A stretch of DNA of 36,105 nucleotides from assembly GCA_028703945.1 (NCBI GenBank), contig JAQVLW010000016.1, positions 2,768-38,872 of the forward strand. Direction: 5' to 3'. Shown here piece after piece: positions 1-7,721 of the stretch. How positions within the stretch are numbered: position 1 is the first letter of the stretch; the number at the start of each line of letters is the position of its first letter. The position numbers and the translations under genes are program-made. This stretch comes from Aliarcobacter sp. Its GTDB lineage: Bacteria; Campylobacterota; Campylobacteria; Campylobacterales; Arcobacteraceae. The notes beneath the pieces were generated by a model. The model had not been told where the DNA came from, did no database searches, and saw nothing but the letters and a program-made list of their open reading frames with translations.

Positions 1-1
1 A

Positions 2-304
2 GATTTACCAAACTTGGAGTATTTAGGTCAAAAGCTTAGTGTTCAAAACTCATATCAATATGGACCTGTTTGTGTGGATATTGAGTATAGAGGAAGTGGA
101 GTATTGGAAAAGATATTTGACTTTGCACGAGAAAATATGTCAAAAAGATTTCCTATTTTGGTAACATTCATAAATAAAATAAATCCAAGGTCTTATGAAG
201 CCCATACAAAAAAACTAAAACTAGAAGTAATAAAAGAGTTTTCATATAACAACAATAACTATTATGAGTTAGTATATGATACTTCAAAAAGCTTATTTAA
301 ATAA
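2..304 (+). CDS. GNAT family N-acetyltransferase, C-terminal part (cut by window start)
   Basis: The reading frame is open from base 2, so this is the end of a longer gene; the TTG at base 14 is only the first start-like codon inside the window. About 100 residues are visible. The stretch with YGPVCVDIEYRGSGV, then a helix, then FPILVTFINKINPRS, looks like the second half of a GNAT fold: the acetyl-CoA pyrophosphate loop, the following helix, and a strand with an N-x-x-S/Y-type late motif. The substrate cannot be told. It ends 15 bases before argC, in the same direction, so the two are probably co-transcribed. Confidence in the GNAT call is moderate because the N-terminal half is missing. Confidence 0.6.
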   Translation, partial: DLPNLEYLGQKLSVQNSYQYGPVCVDIEYRGSGVLEKIFDFARENMSKRFPILVTFINKINPRSYEAHTKKLKLEVIKEFSYNNNNYYELVYDTSKSLFK

Positions 305-319
305 AAAGGAAATATAAAA

Positions 320-1267
320 ATGAAATACAAAATCTTTGTAGATGGTCAGTTTGGAACAACAGGATTAAAAATCCATGAAATGCTAAAAGATAGAAATGAA
401 CTTGAAATTTTAACAATCAAGGAAGAAGATAAAAAAGATTTAGAGATTAAGAAGAAGTTTTTAAATGAAGCTGATTTAGTTTTTTTATGTTTACCTGATG
501 AGGCTTCAAAGGAGTCTATAAAACTAATAACTAACAATACAACAAAAGTAATTGATGCAAGTACAGCTCATAGAACAAACCCTGATTGGACTTATGGAAT
601 AGCAGAATTAAATAAAACTCAAAGAGAAAAAATAAAAAACTCAAAAAGAGTATGTGTTCCTGGTTGTCATGCAAGTGGATTTATAATGGCTATGAAACCA
701 TTAATTGAAAATAATATAGTTTCAAAAAAACAAAAAATAGTTTGCCATTCAATCACTGGATATAGTGGTGGAGGAAAGGGTTTAATAGATATTTATGAAG
801 CACCTGAAAATAAAGACAAATATAAAAGCCAAAGACCTTATGCTTTAGGATTAAGTCATAAACATTTACCTGAAATGAAATATATCTTAGGTTTAGAATC
901 AGCTCCATTTTTTACACCAAGTGTTGGAAACTTTTCTCAAGGTATGTTAGTAATGTCATATCTAATAAAAGATGAATTGGAAAAAGATGTATCAAAAGCT
1001 GAGGTATTATCTTTATATAAAAATTATTATAAAAACGAAGAGTTTGTAAAAATAATTGAAGATAATATTGATTATTTGGATGAAGGTTTTTTAGATGCAA
1101 TGAAATGTAATAATACAAATGCAATTGAAATCTCAGTTTATGAATCAGATGATTATATGTTAGTAATCTCAAGACTTGATAATCTTGGAAAAGGAGCTTC
1201 GGGAGCTGCTGTTCAAAATATGAATATCATGCTAGGACTTGATGAAAATGCAGGTTTGAAAAACTAA
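320..1267 (+). CDS. argC: N-acetyl-gamma-glutamyl-phosphate reductase
   Basis: ArgC reduces N-acetylglutamyl-5-phosphate to N-acetylglutamate semialdehyde with NADPH, the third step of arginine synthesis, in the cytosol. The 315-residue length fits the shorter (type 2) ArgC class rather than the ~345-residue class. Visible signs are the N-terminal dinucleotide loop GQFGTTGLKI, the catalytic-cysteine motif VPGCHASGF (Cys near residue 115), SGGGKG and a conserved SHKHLPEM segment. The ATG at 320 follows AAAAGGA at a normal distance. The gene ends in a perfect 12-bp hairpin with a T run. Another arginine-pathway candidate, a short GNAT, lies at 19915, so arginine genes are dispersed here. Confidence 0.95.
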   Translation: MKYKIFVDGQFGTTGLKIHEMLKDRNELEILTIKEEDKKDLEIKKKFLNEADLVFLCLPDEASKESIKLITNNTTKVIDASTAHRTNPDWTYGIAELNKTQREKIKNSKRVCVPGCHASGFIMAMKPLIENNIVSKKQKIVCHSITGYSGGGKGLIDIYEAPENKDKYKSQRPYALGLSHKHLPEMKYILGLESAPFFTPSVGNFSQGMLVMSYLIKDELEKDVSKAEVLSLYKNYYKNEEFVKIIEDNIDYLDEGFLDAMKCNNTNAIEISVYESDDYMLVISRLDNLGKGASGAAVQNMNIMLGLDENAGLKN

Positions 1268-1291
1268 ACTTCAAAAGAAGTTTAGTTTTTG
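1261..1291 (+). terminator. Intrinsic terminator after argC, probably bidirectional
   Basis: A perfect 12-bp inverted repeat (arms 1261-1272 and 1277-1288, loop AAAA) ends in a T run at 1286-1290. It overlaps the argC stop codon, and the stop of the convergent minus-strand gene at 1282-1284 lies in the right arm. The A/T symmetry lets it act in both directions. Confidence 0.85.
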
Positions 1292-1920
1292 TTTAGGCTA
1301 GTTTTATATTCGTTTGTTCTAATTCGTCTTTGAATTTCTCGTTTTACTGCATTTATGGCATAAGTATTATTTCCACCATGAATACTTGTTATAATTTGTG
1401 ATTTACAATTTTCACAAATAAAATCTGTTTTTACAACATCTGTGTATCTTGTACTACAAGAACTGTCATCATATACCAATACTGAATCGCAAGTAGGGCA
1501 GAAACATTGAATATTTGATATTTCATCTTTTGTCCATTTCCATCTCCATTTTGCTTCATATATAAAATCTTCTTTATATGAAAGATATTCAGGTTTATCA
1601 TTGTTTTGGAAGCTTATAAGAAACCTTATTACAGTAATAAGTCCTAAAATTGAAATAACTAATAATGTCCATAATGGAATATTATATGAAGTTAATAAAG
1701 CTTCGTAAGTCCAAATTGCGCCAAATAATATTTGAAAAAATGAACTAACAATATAATCATGAGTTTGTGGAATAAAGAATAAAATAATAATTCCTATAAT
1801 TAGTAATATAATCACTAAAATACTTATTTTTACTTTTGAGTTTTCTATTTGAATACCTTTTTTTAGATTAATTTTTTTCGGATTATATAGTATGCAGACT
1901 AAAATTAAAATTTTTATCAA
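1282..1920 (-). CDS. Hypothetical two-helix membrane protein with C-terminal zinc ribbon
   Basis: I do not recognise a named family. The 212-residue product has two strongly hydrophobic segments (about residues 30-52 and 80-105), so it is probably an inner-membrane protein. A soluble C-terminal domain follows, with a CPTC pair and a CENC pair about 30 residues apart, the layout of a zinc ribbon. Between membrane and ribbon lies an aromatic-basic stretch with KWRWKW. The start is uncertain: the longest frame begins at TTG (1920) without a clear ribosome binding site, and a GTG near residue 36 would remove much of the first helix. It lies alone between argC and the ATP-grasp gene, in an accessory-looking segment. 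Function is unknown. Confidence 0.6.
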   Translation of the reverse strand: MIKILILVCILYNPKKINLKKGIQIENSKVKISILVIILLIIGIIILFFIPQTHDYIVSSFFQILFGAIWTYEALLTSYNIPLWTLLVISILGLITVIRFLISFQNNDKPEYLSYKEDFIYEAKWRWKWTKDEISNIQCFCPTCDSVLVYDDSSCSTRYTDVVKTDFICENCKSQIITSIHGGNNTYAINAVKREIQRRIRTNEYKTSLNKN

Positions 1921-1943
1921 AGGTTTTTGAAATTAAATGAATA

Positions 1944-1980
1944 ATCAACTCTTATTTTTATTTAAAGATAATGAGTTGAT
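1944..1980 (-). repeat. 8-bp inverted repeat downstream of the ATP-grasp gene
   Basis: ATCAACTC (1944-1951) pairs perfectly with GAGTTGAT (1973-1980) across a 21-base loop. On the minus strand it follows the ATP-grasp stop codon and is followed by a loosely T-rich stretch. The long loop and weak T run make it only a possible terminator. Confidence 0.35.
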
Positions 1981-2001
1981 ATAAATTAAAAAGTATAAAC
2001 C

Positions 2002-2934
2002 TTAAATCTCAATATCCTCAGTTAAAATCATCCCTGCCTCTGCAATTTTAAAAATCATTTGTTCATAATCCATATTTTCATTTATTTTGAATGCTTTATA
2101 GAAATAACTCTCATCAAAACTAGGCATAAAATTAGCTTCTAAAAAATGTAAAATCCCATTGTAACTCATTTTTATATTGACTGTTCCTATTGTTTTTCCA
2201 CCCAAAGCTACAAAAGAATTAAAAGCTAAAAGAGAGAGTTCTTTACGAATTTTTTTATCACTTACTTCAATAACTTCTTCCAAATTATCTTTTCTTGCAT
2301 CATAATCAAGAATACGATGTCCATTTTTATTTTTAACTGCAACAATTTCAACAGGTAAAATCATCAAAATATTTTTTGATTTATTTTCTACAATAGAAAC
2401 ACTATATTCTTTTCCTGATAAGTAGTTTTCTACTAAAGTACGAGATTTTTTTGTGTTATAAATATCTAAAACTTTTGCTTGATATTTTTTGAAATCAAAA
2501 ACTACAGATTGTGCATTTATATCCTCAGGATTGTTTTTATTCACAGGTTTTAAAAATAATGGAAAAGTCACAGGAAGTGAATTTTCTGTTTCATGTTCAT
2601 CTGGTTGAGTTGTAAAAAATTTTGCTGTATTTAAATTTGCTTCTTTTATTATAAGTTTGGCATGATTTTTGTCATATTCGTTATCTAGGGCTTCTTTATT
2701 TGAAGTTATATAATCAATTTTATGTTTTTTTAGATAATCACTAAGCCAAATTTCTTGGTTTTCAAAATTGAAATATTTTATTCCTGAAAATACTAAATCA
2801 GGTTTTCTTTTTATTAAAGATTTTAAATCATTTTCATTTTCAATAACAGTAATAACAACCTTTTCATAGCTTTTTGATAAGATTTCTAAGATTAGATTTT
2901 CGTCTAATTTAATACCTACATTTTTTCTGTTCAA
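2002..2934 (-). CDS. ATP-grasp protein related to D-alanine-D-alanine ligase
   Basis: The 310-residue frame has the Ddl-like arrangement. An N-terminal domain holds KPDLVFSGI and a segment ending in NEYDKNHAKLIIKEANL, comparable to the D-K-x-x-x-K region of D-Ala ligases. An ATP-grasp core follows with FPLFLKPVN, LVENYLSGKEYSVSIVE and a late LEANFMPSF, in place of the usual E-x-N-x-x-P-G. The altered last motif and lack of a cell-wall neighbour suggest another amino-acid or peptide substrate, not the housekeeping Ddl. The start is doubtful. TTG at 2934 has no Shine-Dalgarno sequence, while the frame stays open upstream to 3036 and a strong AAAAAAGGA sits 6 bases before an in-frame ATC (3006-3004). 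Starting there would add 24 residues. Confidence 0.75.
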   Translation of the reverse strand: MNRKNVGIKLDENLILEILSKSYEKVVITVIENENDLKSLIKRKPDLVFSGIKYFNFENQEIWLSDYLKKHKIDYITSNKEALDNEYDKNHAKLIIKEANLNTAKFFTTQPDEHETENSLPVTFPLFLKPVNKNNPEDINAQSVVFDFKKYQAKVLDIYNTKKSRTLVENYLSGKEYSVSIVENKSKNILMILPVEIVAVKNKNGHRILDYDARKDNLEEVIEVSDKKIRKELSLLAFNSFVALGGKTIGTVNIKMSYNGILHFLEANFMPSFDESYFYKAFKINENMDYEQMIFKIAEAGMILTEDIEI

Positions 2935-3058
2935 AGTAGTGTTTTTTGTTGCTGGAATAGTAACAATTTCTATTGATTTATTAATTTTTATATTTGTAAG
3001 AGAGATGGGAAATCCTTTTTTGTAGTTTTAGTAAGATTAAATAGTTTATTTTTACTTG

Positions 3059-3088
3059 AAAAAACTACCCAAAGTTATTTTAGGGTAG
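3059..3088 (-). terminator. Isolated intrinsic terminator upstream of the ATP-grasp gene
   Basis: Read on the minus strand, CTACCC (3088-3083), a bulged T, AAA, loop ATAAC, TTT and GGGTAG (3070-3065) form a hairpin followed by six T (3064-3059). No T run follows on the plus strand, so it is directional. No annotated minus-strand gene lies immediately upstream, so it would act on leader RNA, a small RNA or antisense transcription. Confidence 0.6.
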
Positions 3089-3114
3089 CGTAAATAGTAT
3101 TAATTAGATATTTT

Positions 3115-3120
3115 TATAAT
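3115..3120 (+). promoter_or_regulatory. Candidate -10 box for the DEAD-box helicase gene
   Basis: A perfect TATAAT in a T-rich setting puts the transcription start near 3127, giving a leader of about 70 bases. Vegetative promoters of Campylobacterota usually lack a clear -35 box, and none is seen here. Confidence 0.45.
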
Positions 3121-3123
3121 TTA

Positions 3124-3163
3124 TTTATGATTATTGGTTTTAATAAAGGCAAATAATCATAAA
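3124..3163 (+). repeat. 12-bp inverted repeat in the helicase leader
   Basis: Arms 3124-3135 (TTTATGATTATT) and 3152-3163 are perfect reverse complements with a 16-base loop. If the TATAAT at 3115 is used, this forms a hairpin at the very 5' end of the helicase mRNA. It could equally be a DNA operator. Confidence 0.6.
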
Positions 3164-3196
3164 ATACCCAATCAAACAACCAATTAAAGGATTTTT

Positions 3197-4441
3197 ATGC
3201 CATTTTCAAACTTAGGTCTCAGCCAAAAAATAAATAAAGCACTTGATGAGAATGCTTATAAAAATCCAACTGTAATTCAAGAAAGAGTAATTCCACTTGT
3301 TTTAGAAAACAAGGATATTATGGCAAAAGCTCAAACTGGTAGTGGAAAAACTGCTAGTTTTGTTTTACCAATTTTACAACTATTATTAAATAAAGAAGAA
3401 GATAAAGAGCATAAAGGAAAAGCAAAAATATCAACTTTAGTCTTAACTCCTACAAGAGAATTGGCTCTTCAAGTATCAAAGGCTTTTATTGATTTTTCTA
3501 AATATTTTGAAAATAAACCTAAAATTGTAAGTGTCATTGGTGGAGAAAGTCTTACACAACAACTTTTAGATATTCAAAAAGGTTGTGATATTGTTGTTGC
3601 GACTACTGGAAGATTACTTGATATTTTGGATAAAAAACAATTAAATTTATCAAATCTGGAATTTTTTGTTTTAGATGAAGCAGATAAAATGCTAGATTTG
3701 GGATTTGAAGAAGAATTAGAAATACTTTTAAAATTACTTCCAACAAATAGACAAAATTTACTATTTTCAGCTACTTATCCTCAAAAAATGTTAAATATTG
3801 CTTCAAAAATTACAACAACAGCTTTAGAAATTTTTATAGAAGATGAAACTCAAATAGTTCAAACAATAAATCAAAGGTTAATAGAAGTCAATAAAGAAAA
3901 TAGAAGCCCACTTCTACGAAATCTAATAGAAAACCACCCTTGGGAACAAATACTTGTTTTTATGGCTAACAAACGCTCTTGTGACAACATAGCTGCTAAG
4001 TTTAGAAAATATGGATTAAATGCAGAGTCTTTTCATGGTGATTTACTTCAAGAAGAAAGAAATAATACTTTAGAAAATTTTAAAAACAAAAAAATCAAGA
4101 TTTTATTTGCAACAGATATTGCTGCGCGTGGGCTTCATATAGATGATATTTCATGTGTAATAAATTTTGATTTACCAAGAGCTGCAGCTGATTATATTCA
4201 TAGAATAGGAAGAACAGGACGAGCTGGTAAAACAGGAGACGCAATATCTTTTATAGGATTGGAAGATTTTGAACATTTTTTATTAATAGAAAAAAGATGT
4301 GATATAAAACTAGAAAAAGAACAAATAATTGGTTTTGAACTAGTTGGAACACCAGAAAGAAAAGAAAAAGGAAATGAACCTATAAAAGGTGCAAGAAAAA
4401 GTAAAAAAGATAAATTAAGAGAACAAGCTTTAAAAGACTAA
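3197..4441 (+). CDS. DEAD-box ATP-dependent RNA helicase (RhlE/DeaD type)
   Basis: This RNA helicase probably acts in ribosome assembly and RNA remodelling, often important in the cold. All core motifs appear in order: FSNLGL and a Q-motif near residues 25-30, AQTGSGKT at 45-52, PTRELALQ, DEAD at 160-163, FSAT, then in the second RecA domain ILVFMANK, ATDIAARGLHI and YIHRIGRTGRAGKTG. Motif Ib is TTGR (136-139) instead of the usual TPGR. The 414-residue length and short basic tail indicate a minimal helicase without an extra RNA-binding domain. The leader is short and structured. The stop codon overlaps that of the convergent tauE-like gene. Confidence 0.93.
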   Translation: MPFSNLGLSQKINKALDENAYKNPTVIQERVIPLVLENKDIMAKAQTGSGKTASFVLPILQLLLNKEEDKEHKGKAKISTLVLTPTRELALQVSKAFIDFSKYFENKPKIVSVIGGESLTQQLLDIQKGCDIVVATTGRLLDILDKKQLNLSNLEFFVLDEADKMLDLGFEEELEILLKLLPTNRQNLLFSATYPQKMLNIASKITTTALEIFIEDETQIVQTINQRLIEVNKENRSPLLRNLIENHPWEQILVFMANKRSCDNIAAKFRKYGLNAESFHGDLLQEERNNTLENFKNKKIKILFATDIAARGLHIDDISCVINFDLPRAAADYIHRIGRTGRAGKTGDAISFIGLEDFEHFLLIEKRCDIKLEKEQIIGFELVGTPERKEKGNEPIKGARKSKKDKLREQALKD

Positions 4442-4456
4442 AAAGTCTTATAAAGC
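4427..4456. terminator. Bidirectional terminator hairpin between convergent genes
   Basis: Arms 4427-4439 and 4444-4456 pair over 13 bases with one mismatch (4433/4450) around an AAAA loop. It contains the stop codons of both the helicase and the convergent TauE-like gene. There is no long T run, so strength is uncertain. Confidence 0.5.
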
Positions 4457-5172
4457 ATTGCTATTAAAACAAGAATGTATAAAGTTAATACATATTTTTT
4501 ATAAGATGTTGCTTTTACAATATCTTTTAATTTAGTTCCAAAATATACTCCAATAAGTGAACCAATACCAACTGTTGCACCTTCAACAAAAAGCATTTGA
4601 CCATGATATGAAGAAGATATAAATCCTCCAACAGAAGAAAATATTACAAAAAATAGTCCAAGAGCAGTTGCTGCTTTTAAATCATATTTCAGAAAACCAA
4701 CTAAAATGGGAGTTAATAAAATTGAACCACCAACTCCAATACTCATAGCTAATATTCCTATACAAAACCCTATAAATAGTAAGATAAAACTGTTTTTATT
4801 TTGTTTTTCTTCAGTTTGAATAGCAGGTGAATAAAAAATCCTAAGTATAGAAAATATAAGAATAGATATAAAAAGGTATTGTAAAGATTCGTTTGATATG
4901 CTAGAAAGTATATATCCACTTGCAATTCCTCCAAGAGAACCACCAATCCCCAAGATAGTTCCATCTTTTATTACATTTTTTGCCTTTTTTGCATTTAAAA
5001 AAGAGCCGTAAATTGAAGAAAAAACCATTTGCATAATAGATATAGCAACAGCTTCTTTCATTACAAAACCATATACTAAAAGAATTGGTACTAAAACCAT
5101 TCCTCCACCAACACCAAAAAATCCCGAGGTTAAACCTGTAATTATTCCAAATATTGCAAGTTCAAAATTCAA
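4438..5172 (-). CDS. TauE/SafE family membrane transporter
   Basis: A 244-residue protein made almost entirely of hydrophobic segments (about seven or eight). It carries the two glycine-rich repeats typical of the family: GLTSGFFGVGGGMVLVPIL near the N-terminus and GILAMSIGVGGSILLTPIL in the second half. TauE/SafE proteins are inner-membrane exporters or importers of sulfite, sulfoacetate or other organosulfur anions. It is the last gene of the ubiX operon, and its ATG overlaps the cysE stop by 4 bases. Being translated straight after serine acetyltransferase suggests a role with sulfur compounds linked to cysteine synthesis; that link is inference. Confidence 0.88.
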   Translation of the reverse strand: MNFELAIFGIITGLTSGFFGVGGGMVLVPILLVYGFVMKEAVAISIMQMVFSSIYGSFLNAKKAKNVIKDGTILGIGGSLGGIASGYILSSISNESLQYLFISILIFSILRIFYSPAIQTEEKQNKNSFILLFIGFCIGILAMSIGVGGSILLTPILVGFLKYDLKAATALGLFFVIFSSVGGFISSSYHGQMLFVEGATVGIGSLIGVYFGTKLKDIVKATSYKKYVLTLYILVLIAMLYKTF

Positions 5173-5921
5173 GAATCTTTCCTTTTTATAGAGTTCATAG
5201 CTTCAATGAAATTATTATAATCATCTTCTAATTTTTTATCTTTTTGAGTTAAATCTATTCCATCTTCTTCTTTTAGAGCAGTTTCAACTAAATGAATTCT
5301 ATCAAGAAGATATTTGAACATTTCTTTATTAATATCTGGTAAATCACCATGTGCCATTTTGCAGTTTTTATTATCTCTTTTGATAATTTTTGCAGGAACT
5401 CCAACAGCAGTTGAATTATCAGGAACATCACAAACAACAACAGAGTTTGCTCCAATTTTAGAGTTTTTACCAATAGTAATATTTCCTAAAACTTTTGCTC
5501 CACTTCCTATTACTGTATTTGATTTAACAGTTGGATGTCGTTTACCCTTATTTAAACTAACTCCACCAAGAGTTACCCCTTGATAAATTAAAACATCATC
5601 TTCAACGATTGCAGTTGCCCCAATTACAACACCAATAGCATGGTCAATAAAAACTCTTCTACCAATGGTGCAAGCTGGATGAATATCTGTTTTTGTTAAA
5701 AAACTAGATATTCCACTAATTACTCTTGATAGTTTTTTCCAACCTTTATAATAAAGTTTATTTGCAATTCTATAGTTAATAATTGCCCAAACACCTGGGT
5801 AATTAAAAACTAGCTCTAAATTATTATCAAGAGCAGGGTCATTATTTCTTGGAACATAAAAGTCTTCTTTTAATTGCTTCCAAAATGATATTTTTTTTTC
5901 TGCTACTTCTTCACTACTCAT
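5169..5921 (-). CDS. cysE: Serine O-acetyltransferase
   Basis: CysE acetylates L-serine with acetyl-CoA, committing it to cysteine synthesis. The 250-residue product has the N-terminal helical region (FWKQLKEDFYVPRNNDPA) and a left-handed parallel beta-helix built from hexapeptide repeats. Within this are DIHPACTIG, FIDHAIGVVIG with the catalytic His-Asp area, YQGVTLGG and RHPTV, which are CysE hallmarks. A charged C-terminal tail follows the helix. The ATG at 5921 is inside the end of speA (8-base overlap), indicating coupled translation in the operon. Gene order speA-cysE matches what I recall for C. jejuni. Confidence 0.95.
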   Translation of the reverse strand: MSSEEVAEKKISFWKQLKEDFYVPRNNDPALDNNLELVFNYPGVWAIINYRIANKLYYKGWKKLSRVISGISSFLTKTDIHPACTIGRRVFIDHAIGVVIGATAIVEDDVLIYQGVTLGGVSLNKGKRHPTVKSNTVIGSGAKVLGNITIGKNSKIGANSVVVCDVPDNSTAVGVPAKIIKRDNKNCKMAHGDLPDINKEMFKYLLDRIHLVETALKEEDGIDLTQKDKKLEDDYNNFIEAMNSIKRKDS

Positions 5922-7719
5922 GATAACTCCAAATAGTTTTTAAATAACTATTTTCATTTAGATATTTTTCTATATCCTTGTAGTTATGGTCATTTAGATT
6001 TTTTCTTAATCTGGCTCTTATATCGTTCGTATCGTAATCGATATCTTCTAAAATATCTATGATTTTTTGTGATTCTAAAATTTTTTCTAATACAACTTCA
6101 CCATTTTTAAATACGATATTAACTTCTGTTGGATGCGAAAATAAATTATGTTTCATACCTAAAGTATCTTGATAAGCACCAACATTAAAGAAAGCTATAA
6201 AATAATCTTCTTTATTTAAATTTACATCATGCAAATAAAGTGGTTTTTTCAAATCAAATGGTAATTCTCCATCACTATCACAAGTAATATCCCATAATGA
6301 AGCACTTCTTGTTGGTTTTTTATCAAGATGAGTTATTGGCATAATTGGAAACTCTTGATCAATTCCCCAATAATCAGGAAGTGATTGGAATAAAGAGAAA
6401 TTTAATAAATATTTTTCTTGAATATTTTCATCAAGTTTTTTTAATTCTTCATAATGGTCAATTTCAAGTAAAGAGATAGCTTTTTTAATAACTTGATGAG
6501 TTAAAATTTCAGCATTTGATCTATCTTGTAAATCAATATAACCTAAATCAAATAAAGTTAATAAAGATTCCATATGGTCAATACTATCATGCATATATTC
6601 ATAAGCTGTTTTTTTAGACATATCTCTATATAAATCATGTAATTCTTGAATTAAAGGAGGATTTACATCTTTTAGTTTTAAATGATCAAAATCATATTCA
6701 GCAGAGAATAACTCAAGAACTGGTGCTACTAAAACAGTTGAAGCAGCACTTATAAATCTTCCTGATTCTGTAAAGATATTTGGTTCATCAACACCTTTTT
6801 GTTTTGCTATATCTTTTAGTGTAAAGATAACATCATTTGCAAATTCTGTTAAAGAGTAAAATCTTGTTCTTTCATAGGCATTATATTCAACTGCTAATCC
6901 ACCACCAATATTTATAGAGTTTAAGTTTGTTGCACCTAAGTTTTTAAGTTCAGCATAAATATGCCCAGATTCTCTTAAAGCTTTTTTCAAAGGTTTGATA
7001 GAATTCATAGCAGAACCAATATGAAAATGAATCATTGTTAAATACTTAACAAGATTATTATCTTCCATTAACTCGTATGCTTCAAGAATCTCTGTTGATG
7101 TTAAACCAAATTTAGAATTAATACCACCACTTTTCGCCCATAAGCCACTTCCACCACTATGTAGTCTAACTCTTAACCCTATATTAGGACACTCCATTTT
7201 GGTTTCATTTAAAACCTCTATAATTATTTCCAGTTCGTTTAAACCCTCTATAATAATAGTAATATTATGACCCATACTTTTAGCAATAAAACCTAAATGA
7301 ATCATCTCTTTATCTTTGAATCCATTTACTGTTATTGGAGAACCCACATTGTTGTAAGTCATAGCAATAACAAGTTCTGCTTTACTTCCAGCTTCAAGGC
7401 CATAATTGAACTTTTTACCCTCATTAATTAGGGGATGAATAAAGTTAGGAAGTTGATTAACTTTTAAAGGGAAAACAGCATTAAAAGTACCTTTATAGTC
7501 ATATTCTTTAATACTTGAATTAAATGTATTGTATAAAGTATTAACTTGTTTTTCCGTAATATGAGGAAATCTTAAAAGTAAAGGACCCTTAAAATCTTGT
7601 TTCCTTATATCTTTTACAATGGAAATTAAGGAAGGCTTACAATCATAATTAATCTTAGCTAATCCATCCTCAATCATAAAATTATCATCACTCCAAATAT
7701 CAATACCATAGTTATTCAC
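5914..7719 (-). CDS. speA: Biosynthetic arginine decarboxylase
   Basis: SpeA is a fold-III, PLP-dependent enzyme converting arginine to agmatine, the first step of polyamine synthesis in Campylobacterota. At 601 residues it is near the usual ~610-630. Visible motifs are the PLP lysine in FPLKVNQ (Lys86), GLEAGSKAELVIAM, GGGLAVEY, ESGRFISAAS, and near the C-terminus the substrate-binding ITCDSDGELPF and FFNVGAYQDTLGMKHNLF. The motif HIGSAMN has Ala-Met where HxGSQ is more usual, a point to compare with close relatives. It starts at GTG (7719), 2 bases after the hisS stop, and its end overlaps cysE by 8 bases. Confidence 0.95.
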   Translation of the reverse strand: MNNYGIDIWSDDNFMIEDGLAKINYDCKPSLISIVKDIRKQDFKGPLLLRFPHITEKQVNTLYNTFNSSIKEYDYKGTFNAVFPLKVNQLPNFIHPLINEGKKFNYGLEAGSKAELVIAMTYNNVGSPITVNGFKDKEMIHLGFIAKSMGHNITIIIEGLNELEIIIEVLNETKMECPNIGLRVRLHSGGSGLWAKSGGINSKFGLTSTEILEAYELMEDNNLVKYLTMIHFHIGSAMNSIKPLKKALRESGHIYAELKNLGATNLNSINIGGGLAVEYNAYERTRFYSLTEFANDVIFTLKDIAKQKGVDEPNIFTESGRFISAASTVLVAPVLELFSAEYDFDHLKLKDVNPPLIQELHDLYRDMSKKTAYEYMHDSIDHMESLLTLFDLGYIDLQDRSNAEILTHQVIKKAISLLEIDHYEELKKLDENIQEKYLLNFSLFQSLPDYWGIDQEFPIMPITHLDKKPTRSASLWDITCDSDGELPFDLKKPLYLHDVNLNKEDYFIAFFNVGAYQDTLGMKHNLFSHPTEVNIVFKNGEVVLEKILESQKIIDILEDIDYDTNDIRARLRKNLNDHNYKDIEKYLNENSYLKTIWSYHE

Positions 7720-7721
7720 TT

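Noticed and set aside
912..1172. Open reading frame antisense to argC
   Set aside because: Low-complexity Leu/His/Tyr-rich translation, lying wholly inside argC, with no recognisable pattern or binding site. It is a shadow of the real gene.
1919..2003. Nested inverted repeats (AAGGTTT/AAACCTT outside ATCAACTC/GAGTTGAT) as an insertion-sequence scar
   Set aside because: The outer arms are only 7 bases of common composition, with no target duplication or transposase trace; only the inner repeat is kept as a weak feature.
5314..5583. Plus-strand frame inside cysE
   Set aside because: Completely inside a firm cysE call; no ribosome binding site or family resemblance.
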